Of a stretch of DNA of 60,000 nucleotides, positions 51,801-60,000 are shown one piece after another (the first letter of the stretch is position 1; each line of letters begins with the position of its first letter). The stretch is from positions 28,157,936 through 28,217,935 of the forward strand of contig CAIIXF020000006.1 in the NCBI GenBank assembly GCA_903813345.2, read 5' to 3'. This stretch comes from Owenia fusiformis (Eukaryota > Annelida > Polychaeta > Sabellida > Oweniidae). The translations under genes were made by a program, and so were the position numbers. Under the pieces are notes generated by a model. The model did no database searches. It was not told the DNA's origin and saw only the letters and a program-made list of their open reading frames with translations.

Positions 51801-54800
51801 GGTGATCATATGTTGTAGGATAAGCAACACCATCTATGATTGTAAGCCCCTCAAAACAGTCGTAATATGTAGACATTTTCTGATGAATATTTCTTATTTG
51901 TGTTGTTTACACTATTTGTTTGCTGGTTAATAATGAACTGAATACATCTAATGTTTTACACTTCTACTTTACATGCTGTTTGTAACTTAGTAAAGGTCAT
52001 GGTGATATTAGGTTAAACTGTATACTCAGTCAATATGTGGAGCAGTAAAGCAATTACTGCCGACTTGTAGTATTTTTATTATGCTAAATGTATAAGGTTA
52101 TTTTAACTTTCCACTTCAACTGTTTTCCAAGATGTTAACATCCTCCCTCTGATAAAATTGTGATGAGACAAGAATTTTGTTGACAAAAGGTGTTATTTAT
52201 TGTCGCAGTCATGTAACCAATCAGAAGGCTTCATTTTACAGATCATACGATAATAGTATGTATATTGTGTAAGTATTACTGGAATTTCTTGATCACCCAA
52301 ACAAATATATTGAACACATTAGAGTATGACTGAAAACTTTTCGATGATAATAGTACATGTGTGTCCAAATGACATTGTCTCACTGAACCGAACAGATCAG
52401 AAAATGTCAATATTTTTCAGCAGTCTATCTATTCATATTGAAATTTCAAATCAATTTTCTCTAATCTTGGATAAAGGTATTCATCAATTCTCTCACTTTG
52501 GGCAACAGTCAGGTTGTTTTTCCAGTCATCAATGGCACCTGTAGAAAAAGAGAAGAAATCTATAATACTTAAAGAGAAGCTTCTAAAGTGGAACTGTATG
52601 CAGGAGATGAAGAGGCAGATGTCACATGATCCAAATCTTACTCATTTTTCAAATTTCTGATCATTACTATAACTATCATTCCTGTTTTTTTGAATGTTCA
52701 AATTCTTTAAATGCTACAGATTTTCTTAAATCTTGTTTGTTTGATCCCTTATAAACTTTATTTGATTACCACTCATCTTGATATAATTACCTGTATATGC
52801 ATTTATTACATCGCGATAGCCGCGCCCCCTTTGTCTTTATCCTTCTCCCGCAAACGGCAGATAAGAGGGGCTCTGGCATACCAGAATGCATTTATTACCA
52901 TAAAGAATAGATGTATCGAGATAAAATATATCGACTTATGCAAGCATAACATTGAAAAAGATGCCCAAACACATAAGATAAATGAATTTATTCCATAGTT
53001 AGCATGATATTCATAGGATAATATGTGAAAATAAAAACGGTATTTTTGTAATCAGTGGTAAAATATGATATTTTTGACAAATTTTCACTTAACCATAGCA
53101 TACGGTTTTTTAGCCATGACATACAACGTCGTATGCGATGGTTTATGGATTTTTGCTACTTCAGACTCAAAGCGAGGCTAAGTGTCAACATCGCCGGATC
53201 GTTTGGAAAATTCGAATTAAATGACTTTATTTCCGAAGATTCTGATGATGACTTTAACTATGGAATAAAAAGAACATCCTATGATTTACTCGTGATATGA
53301 TTTTAATCCACTCATGGTTATTGAAATCTGCACTCTCTCGCTACGCTCACTCGTGCAGATATCATATCCATTCGTGGATAAAAATCATATCACTCATAAA
53401 TCATAGGATATCCTCTATATACCTTTACGCATATGGGAAGCTTGAAACATCTGCTGTCTGTTAGTGTCTGTGTCAGGATATACAGTAACATTTTCAAATG
53501 CATTACCAGTCTTAGGATTTGTTTTCATGTTTCCATACTGCAGATACTCAGTTGCTGTATTGATAGCTTCTTGTGAGAGATTTTTGTTGAGAAATTTAGC
53601 AAGGTCTGCCACTACTTTTGACATGTCCTAAATTCCAAACAGGTTAATAAAGTTAAGAGGGTTTCTGTCATTGAATCACTGGATGTCAATGAAAGGTTTT
53701 GAAAATTAATTCATACACATGCTTTATTTTTAACTTGATGGATTATATTGTTAAATTTATAATACATCTCACATATAATATGTTTTACATCAGATTAAAC
53801 TATTGACAGGTTGAGTCAAATGTGAATTTACAGTATTTTGAGAAATTTGAATTGGATGAACCCAAAATATGGCGTGTTCATTTTTAAATACCTGTATCAT
53901 ATCTTCATAATGGATAAAGTGGATGTTTCCTTTCATCTTTTCTCTGTTTCGCCACCAACCACTAACATGATTCAACCATGTACCAAAAGTTACTAAAGAT
54001 AAAAATGAAATGGCCACAGCTTCAGGTGAAATTGATCTAAACTATTCGAAGTATTTTTGAACCCCGTGTTCATTTGTAATATCATCAAATATTTTAATAT
54101 TATAGAATATAGTATATATTATACTTATATATACAGTTTATCCTCAGTGAACACCTCTCTAATAAATGCCTGTTCTTGGAATATACCCCATTGACTTCTG
54201 AATAAAAACTAGCTCTGTATTGAACAACCATTTACAGTGAGCACTTTTTGGCTCCAAAGGTTACATTCACTCTACAGAGGTTTTACTGTTCATTATTACC
54301 ATATTAGCTCTTTTAGTATTCTGGAATATTGGTCATTTACTTTTATCTTGTACTTCTGTCAGTTGACTATCAAGATATTCATCAAATGTTTGAACTTCTT
54401 GAAATTCCTCTGGGAGGAGCATTTCATACTGGAAAGTGCTGTTAAATAAGGATTTGGGGTTTCTCAGGACAACCACCACCTACAATGAGATAAGTACAAT
54501 AATTCCAAATCTGTCCCATATTTGGAGGTTAGATACTCTCTCTAATATGGGCTTAATATGGTTTGAGAACACATGCATGTAAATTCATGAATTTTTAAGG
54601 AATAAAGACCGAGATTCTATGATTTATGGCGCAATATATGACTGAAATTTTTATTCTGTTCATTGTTAAAAGACCGAAATCGCATAGCGATTGAGGTCTT
54701 TGGCAATGGGCAGAATAAAATTTGAGGTCATATATTTGCCATAAATCATAGAATCGAGGTCTTTGTTACGATTCTAACATGATAAAACCTAAGTTTCTTC

Positions 54801-57800
54801 CGATTTGATTATTTTCAATCTGAAAAATTCTAATGTTTTGGACATTCTATTTACCGGATTTCCTCTTAGCTAAATAGTTTGCAAAATATCAATAATGAAA
54901 CTGACGTCATGAAACTGATGTGTATATTGTGACTAAATTGGTTCAGAGGGGTTGAGTATGCAATTGTAATAGTCATTACAGTTTTGGTCTATATTGAAAT
55001 TTACAGGTCATACATACCCCAATATAGACCAATAAATCAATTGTTCCCGTCATTGTGACATCACATATCATGTTAGAATCATGGATAATTATCATATACC
55101 TCTAGCGTAGCCAGGATGAGGCAGACTCTCGTCACTTTTCTAACATCCTTTGAGAAATATTCCTCTAGTAATGATGAGTTGTAAATTAATTGTATAACTT
55201 TTGTTGATTTTTGATCTTAAATCATCAATTTTTGATTCAATTGTGAATAATCTCATTACGTAAGGGTTATCACTGTGTTCTTCTATTGCCAGGGAGGTGA
55301 GGCAAGGTTTGGAAATATTTTTCGCCTCGTCGCTTTTTTCTTCCTGGTTATTTCACTGTCATATAGTTAAGTTTTACCTCGTATGTGCCTAATCAATTAG
55401 ATGATTTTTCCTAATAAATACCCTTTTACATACATGTTGTTGAGTTTCTATCTTACATGTACCCAGGCCCGTAGCCAGGATTTGCCAAGGGGGGGGGGGG
55501 GGTTCAGTGTTCAAAAATTTCCAGGGGGGTTCACATTTGACAATTTTGGCCCAAATATGGCTAAAATCACTTGAGAAGTGCTCAAAATGGTGAAAAACTG
55601 CATGATTTTGAAAGAATTTTTGGCCAGGGCTACGGGCCTGTGTACCCTATCATATAGTTGATTTTTTCTGAACAAGTACCCTGTCATATAGTTGTCATAT
55701 ATTGAGTTTTTGCCTCATATAATGTTTACCTTACATATGCCTTGACGTACAGATTCTGGCATTACATCATAAGAAAGATGGCTAGTGAGCAGCCTTGGTG
55801 ATGGCAACATTTCGGCTTCTCTCATTGGATTGATACCCTCTGCTGCCTTAGAAACCTCTCCCGTCCATACTATAAACAAATTAGAATATCCTACATGTAA
55901 AACCTCTGTAAGTGGAACACTTTTGGTGCCTATAAAATGTGTTCCACTTTGGAGGTGTTCAACTTGTAAAGGTTCATTTAACTTTAAGTCAATTGGTCAT
56001 TTGGTCTTGGAACTCTGAAAAGTGTTCCACTAACATTGTATATTGAATTGTAGATTGTATACTAGAAAAGTACATATGCACGCTAATGACATTAATAAGA
56101 CAATTGTCTTGTTAACTATTGTTTGCATACTGTATGTTGACTAGATTTCTCCTTTATTGGCATTTCATAGCCATCATTGTTCTTCTGATTTGATAAAAAA
56201 ACATTCAAAATCTAATGAAAAAGAGCTTGCCTTTCTGTGAGATGTGCATCCATTGACTTCTAAAGTTGATATGAATGTTATCTGCAGCCTCCGTATCTCC
56301 CTCCCGCATCACCAGATCAACCAGGGCTATGGTCCAGTGGGTACCTGTGGCATAATCAACATGTGCAATTGCTGAATTAGATATTGTCTGACACAAAATA
56401 AACCTGTATGTTTTCAGATAGATCTTTGTCCTTTCGTATTTTGGAACAAATTCAATTAATCCCTCACAAAAGTGACGGTTAGGTTTGTAGTTAGGAAAGT
56501 AAATATTGATTTCAGTTTTGATAGCATCACCCTCTATCATCATTTTTGCATTTTAGAACTCACCTGAGCGTGGGTAAGAACAAATGATGACATCATCACT
56601 TCTCATCTTATCATACGTTTTCATCTGCCGAATTGCGTCAGGGTGATCAAAACTTGTAGGATATGCAATGCCATCTATTATCACAGTAGACATTTTCTGA
56701 CTATTAAAACCTGAAGATTTCAGCTTTAAGAGTCTTACTTCCACTTAAAACTTTATACAGTAATTGTTTTATCTAGTATATAGTACAGTAAATATAGGTT
56801 ACGGTAACACTTGTACAGTATAAACTTGACTTAGGACAGTAAGTACTAAGTTTATGTAAATATACACTAAATATTTCTTTACTAAGGTCACTTGGATAGG
56901 TTAAGATGAGAAAATGCATGTAAAGCAAAGTATATAGAGTGAGTAAAAGTATTTTATTGTGCCAAATGTTTAAGGTGAATCTATTTTCTCTCTTGAATAA
57001 AACATCAAACTGTTTAGTCTGTGGTATCCTGTGATTTTGATGCAAATGTCATGTCGACATGCGTAATTTAGTATCTAGCAGTATATCTGCAGTGAATCTT
57101 TGCCATGATTTTGAGTGATATATGTGAGAGATTGGTGAATAAGTGTAGATAGATACAACAGATATGGATATGAAACAAATGTGGCAAAGGGGAAAGATAT
57201 ATGTGATATCATATGATTTTAGTAATATCACATGATTTGAGTAATATCATATGATTTTCACCAATATCATATGGTTTTAAGTAATATAATTTTCTCAGTG
57301 AGTTGAAATGATTTGAATGAGCACAGCGAATGAGTCCTAATATTAGATGCAGCACATTGATAAAATTGTATGAACAAAAACCATGTAATATTGAAATTAT
57401 CCCATGACTATTTCCAAAATGTATTTTTCTAGGTTCTAACTGTGAGGGAGATGTCCACGAGTGTTTGTCATCACCGTGCCAAAATGGCGGAGCTTGTATA
57501 GAGAACACAAATGGACAGCCAGGGTTCTCATGTCGGTGTCCAATCAGGTTCTCTGGCGATTACTGCCAGTATGATGTCACAAAGTGTGACTCCGCCCCCT
57601 GCTTACATGGTGGGACCTGCACAGAGACTGAAAATGGTAAAAATACTTAATTCGTTATTCTCACACACCCATGAAAAATAGGAAATTTCGTAAACTTATT
57701 GAATGGTTTGATAAGGTTTAAGATTGAACTGAAACTGAATTCTCTGACTTTTCTTTACAATTTAGGATGCTGACTTAATAAAAATCATAAGTTGTAGAAA

Positions 57801-59750
57801 TTTAAGAATTGTTTTGTTTTTGACATTATTGAGTGCTACTCTGATAAGGGATGTTGATTGTCTCGGTGTTTGTTTGTTTGTCACAGTATCACAATTTTCT
57901 TTTCAGGTTACACTTGCCAATGCCTTGCAGGATATACAGGAGACACATGCGACGCTGACGTCAATGAGTGTCAACAAACTCAAAGTGTTTGTCAAAATGG
58001 CGGCCAGTGCCTAAATCGAGACGGGAGCTATGAATGTGTGTGTAGCATTTACTGGACGGGAGAGAACTGCACGACTGGTAAGTGTGGATCATTTTAGGAT
58101 ATGTTAAGAACTTCCTGATTTGAATGGAATAAAGATCAAGCATGTAGGGAGAGTAAAATAATATTAGTGTATAATGGATATAACGTTTTTTTATCACACC
58201 ATCGGTGGGATATAGTCGTCATACTGGTCGTGATCGTGGTCGTGATCGTCCCGCTTTTTGTCATCGCCGTTTAAGGAAAACTGCTCATCAGATTTTCTCC
58301 AAATGATAGAGCATATAAAGTACTAGAGCTGAACAACTTTTGGGTGGTCATCTTGTTTTCTGGCGGCCATTTTGAAGGTTTTTTGTCATCGCCATTTCAG
58401 AAAATCCACTCATCAGATTTCCTTCAAATTTACACACATGATAGAGGATATCAAGTACTAGAGCTGAACTCTCTGAACTATCTTGTTTTCTGGTGGCCAT
58501 TTTGAAGGTTTTTTGAAAAATCTTGTCATCGCCATTTCAGGAAAACCGCTCATCGGATTTCTTTCAAATTTACACAAATGATAGAGGATATCAAGTACTA
58601 GAGTAGATTAACTTTTGGGCGGCCATCTTGTTTTCTTGTTCTTGAAATTTGTAAACATAATAGGAGAACAGTTTCCTGGTTCATAGTGTCTACCTATTTG
58701 ATGGTGTGATCTCGTTCACGTCCTGTGCCTTGTTTATTTTGCATTTTAAAAGCAACGTCAACTTGTAAATATTTGATTTCTGTTATACCTATTGGCAACA
58801 AAAAAGACCATCATTTTGATTGTAATATTCAAAATTCTATATTGGTTTCAGATGTATTGGAGTGCGACATTGAGCCTTGTTTAAATGGGGGTTCCTGTAT
58901 TGAGAGGCAGGGTCACACTTACCTATGCAGCTGTGCACAAGGTAAGTTATACCTACACTACCCAAAAGAATTACTTAATCGTGACCTTTATGTGGCCTTC
59001 GTAGATGCCATCCTCAGAATTCTTGCTGACTGCCAGTTATGAAGTTTGGCTTGCCAACTCTCTGAGAGTTGGAAATTATCCAGGTCGTCCCTATCATATT
59101 CATGTTGTGTATTTTCTTGATAAAAACTGATCTTTAATCAATCTGTTTTTCATATAGCTATTGTTTTTAGAAAATTTATCAGAAACATTATTCATAATGT
59201 GTTATGTTATAAGCAGTTCTAATTTAGCAGGAAAATGTTGAATTGAGAAATGAGCAAATGACCGGATGTACCTGGAGTTCAAATGCAGGATCAATAGATA
59301 GGATGCTTGTTTCAAAGTAACTGTAGCTTTGTGATCTTTAGATAACTCCTGGCATATTCAAAACTTGTCAGTCTTGTTTATTCTTAAAGAGTGGAGTCTT
59401 CTTGTACCAATTCAAATATGCAAATTAATTTTCACTGTCACTCCCAGACACATAACACCTGCCAGTTGCAATTGAATGATGTAGAACTCAGACTTGTGTT
59501 TAGCTCAGCCCATCTTTACAATGTGATTGGTAGTCACAGACTTTTTCAATAATTTAAGGGTTCCAATATTTATCTAATCTCCCAACACCTTTTTTTTTAC
59601 AATTTATTTGTTTTTTGATGGTTTTAGGTTATACTGGGAGAGAATGTGAGGTAGAGATTGATGAGTGTCTGTCCCAGCCTTGCCATAATGGAGCTACCTG
59701 TAGTGATGATATTGCTCGTTACAGGTGTACCTGTGTACCTGGATATACAG
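33872..59750 (+). CDS. Multi-EGF-domain protein, 5' part (continues past window)
   Basis: Fifteen phase-consistent coding exons: 33872-33947, 34289-34519, 34857-35091, 35353-35459, 35730-35869, 36503-36707, 37252-37458, 45159-45299, 45658-45871, 46337-46456, 47763-47905, 57433-57636, 57907-58077, 58852-58941 and 59628-59750; 802 codons in view. The start exon (33819-33947) has a TTTCAG acceptor, so a noncoding exon lies upstream. The Met at 33872 begins a signal-anchor-like N terminus ([19 protein letters not shown]). About 20 EGF modules follow, most of [12 protein letters not shown] type and many preceded by DIDEC/NINEC calcium-binding linkers. Most introns fall in phase 1 within the C5-C6 loop. 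Similar architectures occur in Notch, Crumbs and fibropellins; no other domain is visible, so the identity is open. It is likely extracellular, in adhesion or signalling. Introns 7 and 11 contain opposite-strand genes. Confidence 0.92.
37459..38230. other. EGF intron 7, left part
   Basis: No coding signal. A short direct duplication of GGAGATGTGAGTATATGTAA and 14 following bases occurs at about 37771-37838. The nested gene's stop codon follows at 38231. Confidence 0.5.
38231..43304 (-). CDS. Secreted protein with two divergent CAP-like repeats
   Basis: Nine exons on the - strand: 43304-43302 (ATG only), 42920-42801, 41758-41531, 40816-40731, 39894-39866, 39607-39524, 39029-38968, 38729-38523 and 38326-38231; 304 aa, phase-consistent. 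A signal peptide ([19 protein letters not shown]) is followed by repeat 1 ([12 protein letters not shown] ... CKHSTDYGE ... SGGNIGG ... [15 protein letters not shown] ... CLFTP). A Pro/Arg-rich linker ([19 protein letters not shown]) leads to repeat 2 ([12 protein letters not shown] ... [11 protein letters not shown] ... [14 protein letters not shown] ... CLFRY-stop). The C.HS, GENI-like and F..Q...KAT..GC...C..CxF spacing resembles CAP/SCP domains, but sequence is very divergent and the function call is tentative. Intron positions match between repeats, indicating internal duplication. The gene is nested in EGF intron 7. Confidence 0.72.
39028..39343. repeat. Tandem duplication in intron 6 of the CAP-like gene
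   Basis: A roughly 150-165-bp segment beginning GATCTGTAGTAAAAAAA and containing CACCAAAAGTAGTTAAAATT is present twice in tandem. The duplicated piece includes the exon 7 acceptor (read on the - strand), so a spare acceptor exists upstream. Confidence 0.85.
39976..40590. mobile_element. TIR element with ACAACTCGGACCCAAGAC ends
   Basis: The left end has GGACAACTCGGACCCAAGAC and the right end GTCTTGGGTCCGAGTTGTCC, each preceded or followed by further partial copies. AGTGGTCCGAGTTGTCTTGG recurs internally at about 40168 and 40329. It lies in intron 4 of the CAP-like gene. A related GACAACTCATCCCCTA minisatellite is at 47610-47720. Confidence 0.75.
41165..41500. repeat. 30-bp minisatellite in intron 3 of the CAP-like gene
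   Basis: About eight copies of GGAAATATCATATTGTCCCT plus CTGGGCTTCA. Two clusters are separated by a second copy of the flanking sequence (AAAATCATGGGATAAAT at about 41091 and 41298). Confidence 0.9.
41904..41990. repeat. Near-perfect palindrome, 36-bp arms
   Basis: The left arm AGTTTACACCAACGGCGCTT (continuing TGATGGCGCTTTAAAG) pairs with the right arm at about 33 of 36 positions around a roughly 15-bp centre. It is rich in GGCGCTTT and is probably a miniature transposon. Confidence 0.88.
42035..42195. repeat. ~21-bp AT-rich minisatellite
   Basis: Repeated AATAAATAACTCATGTTTTCC and variants, about seven copies, in intron 2 of the CAP-like gene. Confidence 0.8.
43305..44992. other. EGF intron 7, right part; AT-rich
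   Basis: This is upstream of the CAP-like gene's start codon. The stretch 43680-44000 repeats TTCATGTTATTTTATATTT-like motifs. A solo mariner end lies at 44531-44735 and a dispersed repeat copy at 44811-44930. No exon was found. Confidence 0.55.
44531..44740. mobile_element. Solo end of mariner-like family
   Basis: CAGGGTATCCCAAAAGTAAC follows TA and continues like the ends of the element at 16487-17548, including TTATGGTTGCTA and GTAACATGATATCAC. No opposite end was found. Confidence 0.7.
44975..45140 (+). pseudogene. Degenerate tandem duplicate of EGF exon 8
   Basis: A 166-bp unit (acceptor region plus most of the exon) precedes the functional exon 45159-45299. The copy keeps an AG at 44991-44992 and the frame, but TGT has become TAT at the fourth EGF cysteine. 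The 3' part and donor are missing, and the frame runs into TGA after GYMH. Inclusion would truncate the protein. Confidence 0.85.
46480..47370. mobile_element. GAGCGTAGCCAGG element filled by a 15-bp minisatellite
   Basis: The ends GAGCGTAGCCAGG and CCTGGCTACACTC are inverted repeats. ATAAGGATAT occurs just outside both ends, a candidate target duplication with a few extra bases on the left. It lies in EGF intron 10. The related sequence GCGTAGCCAGGATGAGGCAG is at about 55110. Confidence 0.65.
46663..47232. repeat. 15-bp minisatellite, ~38 copies
   Basis: The unit is CCTCATGCACACATG, with G/A variation at one position. Because 15 is a multiple of 3, long open frames exist on both strands (HMPHA-type and HEACV-type peptides). 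They are compositional artefacts. Confidence 0.97.
47606..47720. repeat. GACAACTCAWCCCCTA minisatellite
   Basis: About seven copies of a ~16-bp unit in EGF intron 10, related to the ends of the element at 39976-40590. Confidence 0.8.
48879..51876 (-). CDS. Cytosolic sulfotransferase 1 (PAPS-dependent)
   Basis: Seven phase-consistent exons on the - strand: 51876-51723, 51044-50931, 50724-50585, 50159-50021, 49817-49717, 49428-49221 and 48988-48879; 321 aa, the normal SULT length. Motifs: 5'-phosphosulfate loop YPRSGTHW split by intron 1; [12 protein letters not shown] with the probable catalytic His; [14 protein letters not shown] (3'-phosphate-binding region); [20 protein letters not shown] and LNYEDM; and [13 protein letters not shown] (KGxxGDWKN region) near the C terminus. 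Transfers sulfate from PAPS to a small hydroxyl or amine substrate in the cytosol; the substrate is not predictable. It is a tandem paralogue of the upstream gene at 52429-56693. Both lie inside EGF intron 11 on the opposite strand. Confidence 0.94.
49079..49146 (-). ncRNA. tRNA-derived SINE-like sequence
   Basis: On the - strand, CAGCACGCTAAGTTAGGCGC resembles an A-box region and GAGGTCGTGAGTTCAACAC a B-box region about 30 nt later, as in tRNA-derived SINEs. No good acceptor stem is evident, so it is not called a tRNA gene. It sits in intron 6 of sulfotransferase 1. Confidence 0.5.
50393..50566. repeat. GC-rich inverted repeat in sulfotransferase 1 intron 3
   Basis: ATTCGACGCCGTTTCGGCAT at about 50396 is complementary to a segment ending GGCGTCGAAAAT at about 50562. 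Several CGGCACCGAAAC copies lie between. The composition contrasts with the AT-rich intron. Confidence 0.75.
51411..51695. repeat. GGGCCC-rich insertion in sulfotransferase 1 intron 1
   Basis: It starts CAGATGCCCTTGGGTGGGCC and ends GGCCCCCCCCTTG with GGATCCGCCCCTGAG. GGGCC and AGGCC recur throughout. No inverted ends were established; it is probably a decayed repeat. Confidence 0.5.
52429..56693 (-). CDS. Cytosolic sulfotransferase 2 (PAPS-dependent)
   Basis: Seven exons on the - strand: 56693-56564, 56344-56231, 55869-55730, 54479-54341, 53992-53892, 53627-53423 and 52538-52429; 312 aa, with all intron phases identical to sulfotransferase 1. It starts [20 protein letters not shown]. It carries YPRSGTHW across intron 1, [46 protein letters not shown] and [13 protein letters not shown]. 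Intron 2 has a GC donor (AAAG|GCAAGC), the usual non-canonical GC-AG type; phase and homology both require it. Exon 2 differs from its paralogue at only 2 of 108 positions, whereas exon 5 differs at roughly one in six. The role is the same as its paralogue: cytosolic sulfonation of an unknown acceptor. Confidence 0.94.
53000..53412. repeat. Fold-back repeat in sulfotransferase 2 intron 6
   Basis: CATCCTATGATTTACTCGTG at 53274 pairs with a segment near 53385-53412 (ACTCATAAATCATAGGAT), with GATATGATTTTAATCCAC also complementary. The short + strand ORF at 53055-53300 has no recognised homology and overlaps the repeat. Confidence 0.65.
54604..54770. repeat. Inverted repeat with ~55-bp arms
   Basis: AAAGACCGAGATTCTATGAT with the following TTATGGCGCAATATATGA is complementary to 54715-54766 (TCATATATTTGCCATAAATC, ATAGAATCGAGGTCTTT). 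It lies in sulfotransferase 2 intron 3, adjacent to exon 4. Confidence 0.8.
55464..55640. mobile_element. CAGGCCCGTAGCCAG MITE, copy 2, with 6-bp target duplication
   Basis: The inverted ends CAGGCCCGTAGCC and GGCTACGGGCCTG are flanked by TGTACC on both sides. A poly-G run is inside. It is the same family as 24607-24800, here in reverse internal orientation (CCAAATATGGC and AAAACTGCATGATTTTG are shared inverted). In sulfotransferase 2 intron 3. Confidence 0.85.
58250..58640. repeat. Three ~125-bp tandem repeats in EGF intron 13
   Basis: Each unit contains TCATCGCCRTTT, CCGCTCATCAGATTT-like, GATATCAAGTACTAGAG and GGCGGCCATTTTGAAGG segments. Preceded by a GGTCGTGATCGTGGTCG run at about 58226. 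Confidence 0.85.
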
Positions 59751-60000
59751 GTGAATACTGCTAGTATATATAGTATTTCAGAATGAAGTTAGATAGAGCT
59801 TTGTAACCTAACCTTTTAAATAGGTCAAACACCCTTTGATAAATACAAACATTGTAAAACTTTACTAAGTCAGATCCTAAATAGTGACCATCTCAACCTA
59901 CACTTATTTTTAACAAAAAAGTCACTGTTAGTGATTCAGTGTTCAGTAAAACCTACCTTAGGGAACACCTTTCTGTAAGGCCAAAGAACACCTCTCTTCA
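59751..60000. other. EGF intron 15, left part
   Basis: Begins with GTGAATAC after exon 15. The end (59944-60000) is the start of an ACAGTAAAACCT-type dispersed repeat copy. Confidence 0.6.

Noticed and set aside
53055-53300. 81-aa + strand ORF with an acidic C terminus
   Set aside because: It overlaps a fold-back repeat in an intron of a - strand gene; no recognised domain or splice sites.
1-60000. CRISPR arrays, operons, prokaryotic promoters or retroviral genes
   Set aside because: Spliced animal DNA; tandem arrays here have no unique spacers, and no reverse transcriptase, gag or envelope frames were seen.

Overview
This is a spliced, AT-rich animal nuclear genome window with phase-conserved introns, GT-AG boundaries and a dense load of DNA-transposon debris. 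The gene content (gustatory-receptor-like 7TM genes with the terminal phase-0 introns of that superfamily, cytosolic sulfotransferases, a Spinster-like MFS carrier and a giant EGF-repeat protein) points to a marine invertebrate. Helentron-type repeats with GACN tetranucleotide tracts make a lophotrochozoan, possibly a bivalve mollusc, my best guess. The organism is an inference and is not shown directly.

Layout. Positions 1-20454 hold a tandem cluster of gustatory-receptor-like (GRL) genes on the + strand: A (only the last two exons, 977-1672), B (11246-15912, with a transposon in its last exon) and C (18716-20454, intact). A 73-bp satellite following A is an amplified copy of the GRL terminal exon and 3' UTR, and helentron-like elements interrupt it. 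Positions 22860-28047 (- strand) hold the N-terminal half of an MFS transporter in six exons. Positions 28048-33818 are gene-poor and dominated by a 2.9-kb inverted-repeat element with a smaller element nested in it. From 33819 to beyond the right edge runs a secreted or membrane multi-EGF protein on the + strand (15 coding exons, about 20 EGF domains in view). Three genes lie inside its introns on the opposite strand: a nine-exon secreted protein with two divergent CAP-like repeats (38231-43304) and two tandem seven-exon cytosolic sulfotransferases (48879-51876 and 52429-56693).

The genes do not form one pathway. The cluster shows local tandem duplication (GRL trio, sulfotransferase pair, duplicated EGF exon) with heavy transposon remodelling of introns and, in GRL-B, of coding sequence. 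Paralogous copies serve as empty-site controls, so several insertions can be placed to the base. Exon boundaries were read by eye from splice signals and reading-frame continuity. Every multi-exon model keeps phase throughout, which is the main support for the coordinates.
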